Positions 21,026 through 31,476 of a stretch of DNA of 34,205 nucleotides are shown piece after piece. Below the pieces are notes generated by a model. It saw nothing but the letters and a program-made list of their open reading frames with translations. It was not told the DNA's origin and ran no database searches. The first letter of the stretch is position 1, and each line of letters begins with the position of its first letter. Location of the stretch: the NCBI GenBank assembly GCA_037178675.1, contig JAYMGJ010000713.1:1-34205 (forward strand). Direction: 5' to 3'. Source of the DNA: Scleroderma bovista. Taxonomy: Eukaryota > Basidiomycota > Agaricomycetes > Boletales > Sclerodermataceae. The position numbers and the translations under genes were made by a program.

Positions 21026-22910
21026 GCACCTACTTAGGCCGTCTTACACGGCCACCCGAAGGTGAAAATCGGCCGAGTGTCATGGGCCAGTGGATGGTAG
21101 CCCAGGAATGATTTGTTATCGATGGTACGGATGGGCTACATATTTAGATATTATCACAATGTACTAGGGGTGGGCTAGGGTGTCAATTAAGGGAAGGGTA
21201 GATAGGTCAAATTAGGTATTGTCATGGAATCATATGAATGAGCCCAGAAAGTATTTACACATTAAGGCGGGCACATAATTTGTGATCGCTATGTCATTTG
21301 GGTGGGCCCAGGCCTGCCTCTCATGCATGTCAATGGATGAGCCCATATTGTGTTATCATGTAGGTGTATAGGTGAGCTTAACTAAATCAGTATAGCACAG
21401 AGGACACCTATGCACAAATGGCACCACGGTACGTACTGTGGGTCAGGTGGAAATGCCACAGGATTGATGTAACTACTGTAGATTAGGTGTAGGTACAACT
21501 AGCATATAAAACCAATGTTTGGAGAAAAGGATGCCTAATACGGAAATGGTACACAGCAGCTACCGCGGGTTAGGTGTCACTACAACCCCATGCACCTACA
21601 GCTGTCTTACAAAGTCACACAGGGCAGAACTGGGGTAAGACCGCGGTATGTGCCGCAGGTTAGGTATCACCACCGCAGTCAGGTGCAAAAATGTAGGTAT
21701 ATAGGTGAGATAGCCCAAATTAGTACAACACAGGGGACATTGGCATGCGTGGGGTATCTTGGTAATAGCTACCTGGAGCTATCGCAGATAAGATGAAACA
21801 GCCGTGGGTGAGGTGTACCGTGGGTAGGGTGTCACTATGGCTGGTGAGGTGCAACAACCGCGGGATAGTTGTAACTACAGCTGATTAGGTGTCACTACCA
21901 CGGATAAGGTGTAGCTATCAGGGGAGGGGTGTAACCACTGCGGGTTGGGTGTCATTACCGCGGGTAGGGTGTCACTCCCGCGGATAAGGTGTGACTATCA
22001 TGGATATGGTGTAACCACCGCGGGTGAGTTTTAAAAACTGCGGGTAAGGGGTGATTATAATGGATTAGATGTGAGTATCGCAGGTAAGGTGAGCAGGTGA
22101 TATGCAATAATGGGTAGGGTGGGCACTGAATCATGTTAGGTGTCCCTCCCGCGGACCTGAGTGTCACTACCGCGGGTCTATGTATCACTACCGCGGGTAA
22201 GATGTCACTACCACAGGATAAATTTAACTACCACAGTTTTTTTGTGGTTGAAACAAACATTTGTAAAAAGGAAATACTGCACCATATAAACAGCTTGGTG
22301 AAATTTAGCATATAGGTTTATGCCGTATAAAGGAAGCATCAATTACAATCTAACCTTAGTGTGTGTGGCTGGCTCCACACTGGCAAATATTACAGTGGTA
22401 TTAACTGGCAGTGTTAACCGCGGCGGAGCTTTCACCACGCCAGAGTTTTCACTGTGGCAGAGTTATGTGAAGCAGGTGTTAAAATGAAATTTCCAATATG
22501 ATTTGGTTCACAATTGTCACAATGTTATGTTGTATACCAATGCAACCGCGGTACCTTCTGGAGAGAGGTAGAATGATACCACAAGACAAATGAAAAGGAT
22601 TAGGCCGTGAAAAATACCATTGATTAGGAATCATTTACTAGGAACTAGGAAACACCTGGTGATGAGTGGGTTAGGCTCATGTTGGCATACCTTGGCTGTG
22701 AAATGATTACCAGCATGTGCACATAGCCGCGGGTACAATACTATTTCTTAGGTGAAACAAATAAATTGCATGTAAGTATGGGACAAAATGTATTTCATAC
22801 ATATTAATTAACAAAAGGAAACATAGTTCATTCGCACAAAGAAGTGTTGCAAAAAATATATATACAAACAAAGATGGATGCCGGAATGGTCAAACAAAAG
22901 TATCCACATA
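21026..22910. repeat. Degenerate CCGCGGGT minisatellite and flanking AT/GC-mixed DNA
   Basis: Between about 21430 and 22240 a degenerate unit of roughly 20-26 bp recurs, approximately TACCGCGGGTAAGGTGTCAC. Twelve CCGCGG hexamers lie at 21563-22732, and many near-misses (CTGCGGGT, CCACGGAT, CCGCAGGT) mark decayed copies. A block CCCCATGCACCTAC followed by a GTCTTACA block occurs at both about 21023 and 21587; near 21032 it includes a hairpin GGCCG...CGGCC. No gene is seen. The arrangement resembles subterminal repeats of a DNA transposon or a decayed satellite. Confidence 0.6.
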
Positions 22911-23144
22911 GTTCAGTCAAAAGCCCTCACAAAAGTGGGTCATCGGACATGTACATTTGCCTGTAAAGGTGGGACTAGCCGACGCCGGCCGATGCTCGCA
23001 GAACTGGGCCAGGCTGATGTTTTCTATTATTGCAAATCTAGTACAGGCCTGAGGGACATTAATCACTGCAAAACTGGGATGGGCTGATGTTTGATAAAAA
23101 TTGCAGAACTGGGACTGGTGGGAGCATTGTAAAACTAGGTCAGG

Positions 23145-23800
23145 CCTGTTGAACAAAAAAATTGACAAGTGTTGCAAAGCTGGGACTGGCCGATGTTGTA
23201 GATACATTGCAAAACTGGGTCAGGCCTGTTGAGAAAAAAGTTGTCAATTACTGCAAAACTGGGTCAGGCTGACATGGCAGAATTGGGTCAGGCCTTTTGA
23301 GGAAAAAATTGTCAAGCATTGCAAAACTGGGTCAGGCTGACATTGCAGAACTGGGTCAGGCCTGTTGAGGAAAAAGTTGTCAAGCATTGCAAAACTGGGC
23401 CAGGCTGACATTGCAGAACTGGGTCAGGCCTGTTGAGGAAAAAGTTGTCAAGCATTGCAAAACTGGGCCAGGCTGACATTGCAGAACTGGGTCAGGCCTG
23501 TTGAGGAGAAAGTTGTCAAGCATTGCAAAACTGGGCCAGGCTGACATTGCAGAACTGGGTCAGGCCTGTTGAGGAAAAAGTTGTCAAGCATTGCAAAACT
23601 GGGCCAGGCTGACATTGCAGAACTGGGTCAGGCCTGTTGAGGAAATAGTTGTCAAGCATTGCAAAACTGGGTCAGGCTGACATTGCAGAACTGGGTCAGG
23701 CCTGTTGAGAAACAAAGTTGTCAAGTACTGCAAAACTGGGTCAGGCCTGTTGAGCAAAAAAGTTGTCAACCATTGCAAAACTGGGTCAGACCCAAAATTG
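23145..23800. repeat. 68-bp tandem repeat (about eight units)
   Basis: The unit contains GCAAAACTGGGTCAGGCTGAC, GCAGAACTGGGTCAGG and CCTGTTGAGGAAAAAGTTGTC. CCTGTTGAGG recurs at 23361, 23429, 23497 and 23565, exactly 68 bp apart; outer units are shortened or diverged. The array starts inside the left inverted arm, which carries related but more diverged units, so the array grew from the arm sequence. Confidence 0.9.
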
Positions 23801-23820
23801 ATACACATTGCAGAATTAAA

Positions 23821-24560
23821 TTACTGTGCTGACTACCAAAAATGTGGACCATTGATTAGGCAATATTGTGTACTGTTGGTGTGATAGTGTTGACTACCAA
23901 AGATGTGCAGCTTGGATTATCTAATGTTGTGTTCTATTGGTGTGGTAGTGCTGATTACCAAAAATGCGGACTATTGATTAGCCAATGTTGTGTAGTGTTG
24001 TTGTTGTAGTGTACTACCAAAAATGTGTAGTATTGACTACCTAATGTTGGGTACTCTTGGTGTGGTAGTGCTGATTACCAAAAATGCGGACTATTGATTG
24101 GCCAATGTTGTGTAGTGTTGTTGTTGTAGTGTACTACCAAAAATGTGTAGTATTGATTACCTAATGTTGGGTACTCTTGGTGTGGTAGTGCTGATTACCA
24201 AAAATGCGGACTATTGATCAACCAATATTGTGTGGTGTTGTTGTAGTGTACTACCAAAAATGTGTAGTACTGATTACCTAATGTTGTGTAGTGTTGATGT
24301 GATAGTGTTCATTACCAAAAATGCGGACTGTTGATTAGCCATTATTGTGTAGTATTGTTGTAGTGCACTACCCAAAATCTGTAGTGTTAATTACCCAATG
24401 TTGTGTAGTGTTGATTACCAAAAGTGCGGACTTCTGATTAGCCATTATTGTTTAGTGTTGATTACCAAAAATGCGGACTATTGATTAGGAAATGTAGTGT
24501 AGTGTTTGTGTATTGGAGTTGATTACCAACATTGTGTAGTTTTCATTAACTAAATTCAGT
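23821..24560. repeat. 120-bp tandem repeat built from two about 60-bp halves
   Basis: GCTGATTACCAAAAATGCGGACTATTGATT recurs with exact 120-bp spacing at about 23950, 24070 and 24190; each unit has two related halves (ACCAAAAATGCGGACTATTG and ACCAAAAATGTGTAGTATTG). The pattern decays into about 60-bp and shorter units to 24560. Confidence 0.85.
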
Positions 24561-25510
24561 AGTGTCAACACTTGATTACATAAGCTCTCCAAGCGCCACT
24601 ACTCCCAAAACATTACCATATTTGGTCAATAGTTGACTTCAAATATTCCCACCTTTGTTCTGGTACTTTTCTTCCCCTTCTGTGCTTCATCCCTGGTCCA
24701 AATGTACTGTAAAAATGATTCTGTATCCCATATTACCCTATAGGATCACCATTGGACCCTCATCTAAATGTGCAAGGGGCTCTGTATCCCCAGAGAGTAG
24801 TGCAGGCTTAAAAACACCAAAAATGTTCGCATTTTTGATACATTCAACATATCAACTTAAAGAATGCATCCCCATACAGGGGATATATGTACCTACAACA
24901 TATTTACAGTCCACAGCATGGGATCCATGTCCTGGTGCGATGTTTTATGTTTTTCCTTTGCAAACATATCACCATGGCAGGCAATTACTAGGAGGTATGG
25001 TGGCTACTGGATGGTCTCCAGTGGTATTACTATGCTATACCAAAGTCCCAATACAATCTAGTGAGCAGCTGACCACTCCAAGAGGAGCAGCATAGAAAAC
25101 AGCACTTTCATAACAATAGGTGCTGTATGATCCTCCAGATCAGGTATGCACAATATGACTATCTCAAAAGCTGGGGGATACCATACAGTAGTGGATACAA
25201 TTTACTCAAGTCAATACCGCTTGATGTGGGGGAGGGAAGGGCACAATAACATACAGAAGGCGTGGGAAAATACCCCACAAAATGCGGAGATATGCAAAAA
25301 CATTACATATCACACAACACATAACATCTACTGACCTAGAAATGCTACCAACAGCCTACTAATATCACATAATGCTTATACTCAGCTGTTCCTGACATGC
25401 TTAGAGGCACAAATCATTCAAGGTTTGAAAAATGCGGAAATGTGCTACATCATATCAGTACTGCAGGTGCAAAGCTGCAGTGTATATGGACAGTAACATG
25501 TTCTTGGTTC
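24561..25510. other. Non-repetitive interior of the foldback element
   Basis: Contains overlapping open frames (longest about 146 codons, opened by TTG rather than ATG at 24655-25095) without recognisable domain, intron signals or codon pattern. I do not call a gene here. Confidence 0.4.
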
Positions 25511-25932
25511 ATTGACAACTTTTTTCTCAACAGGCCTGACCCAGTTTTGCAATGTATCTACAACATCGGCCAGTCCCAGCTTTGCAACACTTGTCAATTT
25601 TTTTGTTCAACAGGCCTGACCTAGTTTTACAATGCTCCCACCAGTCCCAGTTCTGCAATTTTTATCAAACATCAGCCCATCCCAGTTTTGCAGTGATTAA
25701 TGTCCCTCAGGCCTGTACTAGATTTGCAATAATAGAAAACATCAGCCTGGCCCAGTTCTGCGAGCATCGGCCGGCGTCGGCTAGTCCCACCTTTACAGGC
25801 AAATGTACATGTCCGATGACCCACTTTTGCGAGGGTTTGTGACTGAACTACCTGAAGTATCTAACATAACCAGTGTACATAAAAGATAGTCTGTGAAAAG
25901 GAAAATGGTATGGAAATGAAGATAAAGGTACT

Positions 25933-28020
25933 TTAGGTGTCCATTGCATTTGCTTCCCCAGTGCCCGCACTTCCATCATCTCCAACCGCGGGTGCCAGAG
26001 CCTTGTCATCGGGGACATTGGCGGGACTTACCATGATGGTGGGGAGAGGAATGGCTTCCGGATCCAAAGCCATTGCATCATTGATGATGCTGTTTGGAGG
26101 GCACGAGGAGAGGGGATCATCACCAGGTGTCATGAGGCACTGCAGGGGATGTGAGTATTGAACCGCAGGTAAATTAAATGGACTTACCGGGATGGCGGGG
26201 ACAGAAGCTGTGGGTTGATCCACAGCCATGGTATCATCAGTGTTGATGATGGCAGGAGGGGGGCAGGCGGGAGGAACATGGTCATCGCCAGCAGAGCTGG
26301 GAGACCGAGGTGAATGGGCATCTTGTACTGTGGTTGGAGCCCACAGTGTTTGCAGGATGTCAGGGGCGATGGATTCGGCAAGCATCTCAATGGTGGTGGA
26401 TACATCACGAGATGCATGTGGATGCATGCACGGTTCCGTGCTTGCAACTGCAGGGATTGTTGGATCTGGTCTGTGGTCTGCAGGAGGGCCAGTTGGGGGG
26501 GACACGACGGGGGAATGCGACTCAGCATGGACGGACGAAGGGGAGTGCGTACGGAAAATGGATGCAGGACTTTCAACTGGTGTGAAAGTTTTCATGGCAC
26601 CGGGAGGGGACAGTACTGGAGGGACAATTAGTGTACTTGACCTCAGACTCTCCATGAGCTGGCGAAGTGTGTCCACTTGGACCTCTTGCGCCTCCAGCCT
26701 CCGCATCACATCGCCCAACTTCTCCTTCAAGTCGGAACATTCGCTGCAGGCGCTTGTTGTCATCGCCGTGGTCGTATGTTCGCTGTACTCAATGCTTGTA
26801 CCGCGGTCCCTCGATTTTGACAGCCATCGCGGTTGCACTATCAGCACTCCATCAAATTCTGTTTAGATATTCAGCAGAACGGAATAAAACAAATATTCAA
26901 CTTACTTTCACGTTTGCCCCTCAATGGGCCAGGTGTTGAAGGTCGAGCTGCATGTGCTGGACCTGCAGATGCAACACCTGCGGGAACGGGACTCTTGGCT
27001 TTGCGTTTGCGAGTCGAACAGGGAGGGTTTGTATGCAGTGGTGCAGGGGTTGGTGCTAGTGATTGGGGGGGGTCTGGCTGGCTGGTCCGTGCTGCTGGTG
27101 CACACGATTGCGATCGAGACCGCGTATGCTTCAGTGACAGGCTGCACCCATGCTTCCCCTTGTTGCACTGGAAGCACGCACGGTCCTCCTTCCTGGCACA
27201 GGGTAACATTTGATGGGCGCAGTGGTCACATCGATCCATCATGGGAAGGATGGGGAAGTCGGGAGGGGGATTGTGAAGGTCGTAGGTCTTCGTGACACCG
27301 CGACGAATAGGCTTGGCGGTGTCTTCGTCGTCGCTGTCAACAATGGGGGCCGACTTGACCCGCTTGCGAGGGTGACAGGACTGGCTGCATCCCTGAGTCT
27401 TTGCACGTCCACCGTGATGACCTCTCCCCTCCTCTGGAGCTACTGGCTCAGATGGGCCAGCGTCATTGCTACTCACCTCATGTGCCGGTTGCTTCCCCTT
27501 ATCCACCCTCTCCTCCTCCACCCTCTGCTCCACTGCCTGCTCACCGTCCATTTGGCCTTCATTGCTTGGTTCGGGAACCCGGTCACCGCGATTGGAGTCT
27601 TGACTGCGGTTGCACCAGGGATGGTCGGAGACGTTCTCTGCAGGACACTGCAGGAGTTGGGGCCACTTTGGCCACGTGGTAATTCCCTCTGATGGATCCT
27701 CGAGGTCGCAGTCGAGGGACATGAGCATGGGGGGGATGTTGAAACCACGGGGTAGGTTCCCCACCACCTCTCGAACACGGTTCTGACAATTGTTAGATAC
27801 AGTCAAGGATTTAAATTAGTTTACTCACCAGCTGGGCCCAGACATCGTGATGGACGCCCAGCCATAATCCGGTATCCTTAGTTTTCTTAATTGTTGTGAC
27901 TCGCGCGGTGACGAGGCTGGTGGCATCCGCGATGACTTCTCCAGGCATCATGGGGGTTCCAAAATCTTCGGGGATGTTGGAGGAGGATGCGAGCTGAGTG
28001 TCGGATTGTTGGGTAGACAT
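25933..28020 (-). CDS. Zn-cluster-like protein with C-terminal coiled coil
   Basis: Exons 28020-27829, 27782-26906, 26837-26188 and 26139-25933, ending in TAA. The last intron (26187-26140, GTAAGT...CTGCAG) is exactly 48 bp and open, so it can be missed. All junctions keep frame. The N-terminal part has GLWLGVHHDVWAQL and RVREVVGNLPRGFN. An acidic/basic linker follows, then a six-cysteine cluster CX2CX6CX7CX2CX6C (around 27240-27140) like fungal Zn2Cys6 fingers. A basic RKRKAKSP stretch comes next, then a heptad-like segment (SDLKEKLGDVMRRLEAQ) and a long Pro/Ser/Asp-rich tail. This suggests a DNA-binding nuclear protein; the architecture recalls an expanded agaric family of unknown role. No lesions seen. 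Divergent from the gene at 28922. Confidence 0.75.
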
Positions 28021-28921
28021 AGTGAAGTGAAAATGAGCTGAGTGGGAGTGAAAACAAGTTTGCAGTGTGGAAGCCGCACGGTATGTTGAATATTTATTAT
28101 GATTATGTCAGCGAGTGTCACACACCAGTGGACTGAATCTGACAGCATTGATATGTCACTCAATGCCACACCACATGCTAATAATCTCCATGTGGGCTTT
28201 CAACCATGTGCATGGTATGTCACCCAGGTTCACCAGTGTTGCATTACACCCGCGGAAGCTGTATTTAGTAATAATTAAATGCTCCATATAGTTAGTCAGG
28301 CACCCACATCAATGTGTAAATTTAATCACCAAAGTATAAATGGAATGGACAGTCGCATGGATTGTCAGAGTGAATTGACTGCGGTAAGATCCAGTGTATT
28401 TCAGATTTACCGGTATCACAGGTGCAAGATTAGCAGCAAATAGAATAGAGACAACAATGATTGAAAATTTGTGATCAGGTAGCCAGTCTAAGCAACACTA
28501 TTGACACTAAGATTTATTGCATACAATGCCTGCGGCAGACATTGAAGATTGGAAGGCAAGGAAAATGGTACCCACAACATCTATTTAGGGAATCATGACC
28601 GCGGGTGTGCTAAACATGTTTCACTGTCTGTATTTACGCAGATGCAGAGCTACAATGGGTTGGCAAGCTTTGTTTTGATACATATCTCATTCCTACCACA
28701 ATATAGAACAATTGGAATCAATTGACAGTGATATGCAGTACCCAAATACCACCCCAGATTCCATTAATGACATAAGATGGTTGATTCCGACCATTATTTA
28801 CCCTTTAAACATTTCATTTCATAGTGGTGGGAAATATATTATATAAGCTGTGGTACTTAACATAAATGATCGCGGCCTGTCAACCCCAAACCCTCTATTG
28901 TCTCATACATCACCAGCAACC
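28021..28921. other. Shared upstream region of two divergent genes
   Basis: About 900 bp without a gene; two CCGCGG hexamers (about 28250 and 28599). TATATTATATAAGC at about 28838-28851 lies 70 bp before the plus-strand ATG and may be its TATA box. Confidence 0.4.
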
Positions 28922-30315
28922 ATGAGCGGACCAAGGAATGTGAGATTTATAGATGATGGAGCACCCAACACATGTAAGTATATGTATTGGATCTGTATCC
29001 CTCATTTGACATGGATCTCGGACAGCTTTGTTCGGCAGCCCAGGGTGGACACCTCCCAACAGGCAAACTCCGAGGGCACCTTGTGAGTATCTATCAGTTC
29101 TACATGACTATTGCTTATTTCAAATTCACAGCAACTGAGAGTAGCAGTGGATGGTCTCCACCCGCTCAGCCAAACCATCTACCCATGGGCGACCCGATGT
29201 GTATTGACACAAATGAACATTCACTTCCCACAGTTGATTCACCGTCATCCAATGTGTCGGACAATAGCTGGTCTCCACCAGGTGCGTTGCCACGTCGTGA
29301 ACTCCCACCTACGTCATCCCCTAACCGTGATACCACCCCGATGCCTCAAACATCCTCCGACTCTGGTTCCGACACTGACACGTCGGAGGATAGCCAAGGA
29401 TGGACTCCCCCCCCTGTTGCCACATCAGCAATTCCAGTCCAGATGTACACACAACTCTCCCAGAACCCAGTTTCTGAAGAAAGTGACTCATCACCGCGGC
29501 CCATGACGCCAACCCATGGACCATCCGCTGATTCCTCAGATGGTGACATGTCGGAGGAGAGTCAAGCATGTACTCCACCCGCACAGTAAGCCTCTAACAT
29601 TTTTCCAACATCACTCATGTTGCCGATGGAGTCAACCCCTTGTAGGCAACCCCGCGGATCAGCATCACTCAGTGCATCACATCTCTCCACAGAGACACGT
29701 AAGCCAACTGGGAGTGAATCTGACGCAGAGGCAATATGCCTCAAAGACCTCTGGCCAAGAGTCATTGGTACAAGCCCCATTGCGCACAGTAGGTTAGTGG
29801 ATAAGGGAAAGGCGCCCGAAACGGAATCAAGCTCAGTGCGCCCATTCCCTGTAACCTGTCCCAAGGATGTGGAAGGTGAGTGTTGCCTCAGGTTAAATTA
29901 CTGATACTGACAGTCATAGTGGAATGGTGGCATTTGCTACAAACAATGGCCGACCTTGAAATTGACCATGGTAAATTCAATGGCCTGCAGCATGAATGTG
30001 AGTACATTAGTATATCTACTAAATTGATATTCACAATCAGTAGTAAGCACAGCTCGCCAGATTGCAGCCCGTTTTCACCCCAAGGATGGCAAATCCATCC
30101 GCCTGGACAACTCGTATGACAAACCCCTTATCACAATGTACCAGCAGTATGTGGACAAGTTGGTGGAAGAAACTAGGGAGTGGAGAAGGCTGATGGCCTT
30201 ACGGGCACATTATGCTGACATGATAGATAAGTTGGAGCACATGGATAAGGGTGAGATGGAGGGCACACAGGGTGCCATGGATCATTTAGAAGATTTACAC
30301 CCGTCAATGTTGTAA
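28922..30315 (+). CDS. WTPP-repeat protein with C-terminal helical domain
   Basis: Six exons: 28922-28973, 29026-29082, 29132-29585, 29646-29875, 29920-29997, 30041-30315 (TAA). Each has GT-AG introns of 42-60 bp and every phase agrees, so the gene appears intact. The N-terminal two-thirds is disordered, Ser/Pro/Asp-rich, with five spaced copies of a short motif: GSPGWTPP, SSSGWSPP, DNSWSPP, DSQGWTPP and ESQACTPP, the last two preceded by DTSED and DMSEE. The C-terminus is charged and helical (ARQIAARFHPKDGK, YQQYVDKLVEETREWRRLM, YADMIDKLEHMDKGE), probably a coiled coil. No known family recognised. The acidic WTPP repeats look like a linear binding motif. Convergent with the gene ending at 30732. 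Confidence 0.75.
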
Positions 30316-30731
30316 TTACATTTGGTTGTCTGCTAGTATTAAATACTTGAAAGAATGATTTTCAGTGTGTGAGATGACATTCACTAGGATTGTGAGTTTA
30401 AAGGTAAATGTGATGGACACCGCATGTTTGATCATGACCGCGGTTGTGTTCAACAGTCATGTTGTCATATTCACCTTACATTCACCACGGTTATGATTCA
30501 TGATACACAGCGATGGCCACCTGGTGATGATGATCCTATATCCACATATACAGATTTGTCTACATTTACAATCCGTATACGAGGAATCTATTCTCGGCAC
30601 TTCTTTCATAGGTGGGCATCATCATAGTCCTCCAGCCTTGATGGGAGCCTCTTTGGCCGGACCGACTGCCACCTCATGACACCTTTTCCCCCTTCATTGG
30701 ATTCATCTTGTAGTGATTTATGTTTTGCATT
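30316..30731. other. Spacer between convergent genes
   Basis: About 415 bp with no ORF; holds one CCGCGG (about 30438) and a related CCACGG. Likely 3' flanks of both genes. Confidence 0.4.
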
Positions 30732-31476
30732 TTATTTCAGTCCTGTGAGTAATTTTACCGGGATTGCCATAATGCATACCTTGTGGAATAGCTGCAGGAG
30801 CTGAATGACCTGCGGTTGGCACTTGAATTGACTGACCGCTCTGTTTCATGACTTCAGAGTGTTTGGCTGAATATATATATCAGATTTGTAAGAATAAATA
30901 TGTTGGTGATGGAATAAGAAGCGCCCTTGCCTTTATCTTCCCACTTTGTTGAGCCGCGGTGGAGGGAGGACCCGCGGGTGTCACATCCATGGAAGGAGCA
31001 CTCTTCCCAGTACCTCCAGGATGTTTCCCTGAATATAAATATTAAATATGTCAGTGTCAGAATATGTTCACAGCCTAAGAAGACCATCACCTTTGGTGTT
31101 AAGCAGAGCGTCAGAGTGGGCGGTGGCAGTGACCTCCATGGCAGCCGTACTCTTCCCTGTGACTGCACTCTGTTTACCTAAATGAATATATGATAAACAT
31201 AGCCGTAACTGCTGGTGTGACATCATAGGACCACCTTTACCTTTGGTCTTCTGAGTGACAGGTGGGTTGTCAGCCACGGTTGTGGAAGCACCCGCGGTTG
31301 CAATTGGATGTGCCGGATTATTCTTATCTGCAACTGCTTTTTTCTTGTCTGCATATAAATATTATCCACATACATTTAGTTGTATGTGGGGGTCCATAAG
31401 AACACTCTCACCTGTTGTCTTTACCTGCGGCTTGGGTTTGACAACCATTGCAGTACCCGCGGTCAGAGGATTCTCA
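30732..31476 (-). other. Array of similar phase-1 mini-exons
   Basis: Exons 9-13 of the gene above are 65-108 bp, separated by 62-65-bp introns in several cases. Most start with G|GNAAA or G|ACAAG and end AAAG|GT, so the introns are mostly phase 1. Their products share a layout: GK or DK start, TGKS/ADKN block, then VTPAG, IATAG, VTATA or VPTAG, the last encoded over the CCGCGGGT-like motif. Intron 12 appears to use a GC donor (AAAG|GCAAGG) or is ambiguous. The array looks like tandem duplication of an exon-intron unit. Confidence 0.5.

Larger units (their letters stand above)
22911..25848. mobile_element. Foldback element with 338-bp terminal inverted repeats
   Basis: Arms 22911-23248 and 25511-25848 are inverted copies differing at only three positions that I can count, all near the outer ends (about 99% identity). 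They are flanked by TA on both sides (22909-22910, 25849-25850), as for Tc1/mariner-type insertions. Outer sequence starts GTTCAGTCA. The interior holds a 68-bp minisatellite, a 120-bp tandem repeat and about 950 bp of non-repetitive DNA without a convincing gene. The 96-codon frame in each arm is a mirror copy, not evidence of a protein. Non-autonomous. Confidence 0.85.

Noticed and set aside
23145..24560. CRISPR array
   Set aside because: Whole units repeat without unique spacers, and the genome is fungal.
22917..25842. 96-codon ORFs at 22917-23207 (minus) and 25552-25842 (plus)
   Set aside because: They are the two arms of the same inverted repeat and made of the minisatellite-like units.
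26228..27692. Several plus-strand ORFs of 90-212 codons over the Zn-cluster gene
   Set aside because: Antisense shadows of GC-rich minus-strand exons; no introns, domains or starts of their own.
25933..30315. Mating-type A locus (divergent gene pair)
   Set aside because: Neither protein has a homeodomain; one has a Zn-cluster-like motif and the other WTPP repeats.
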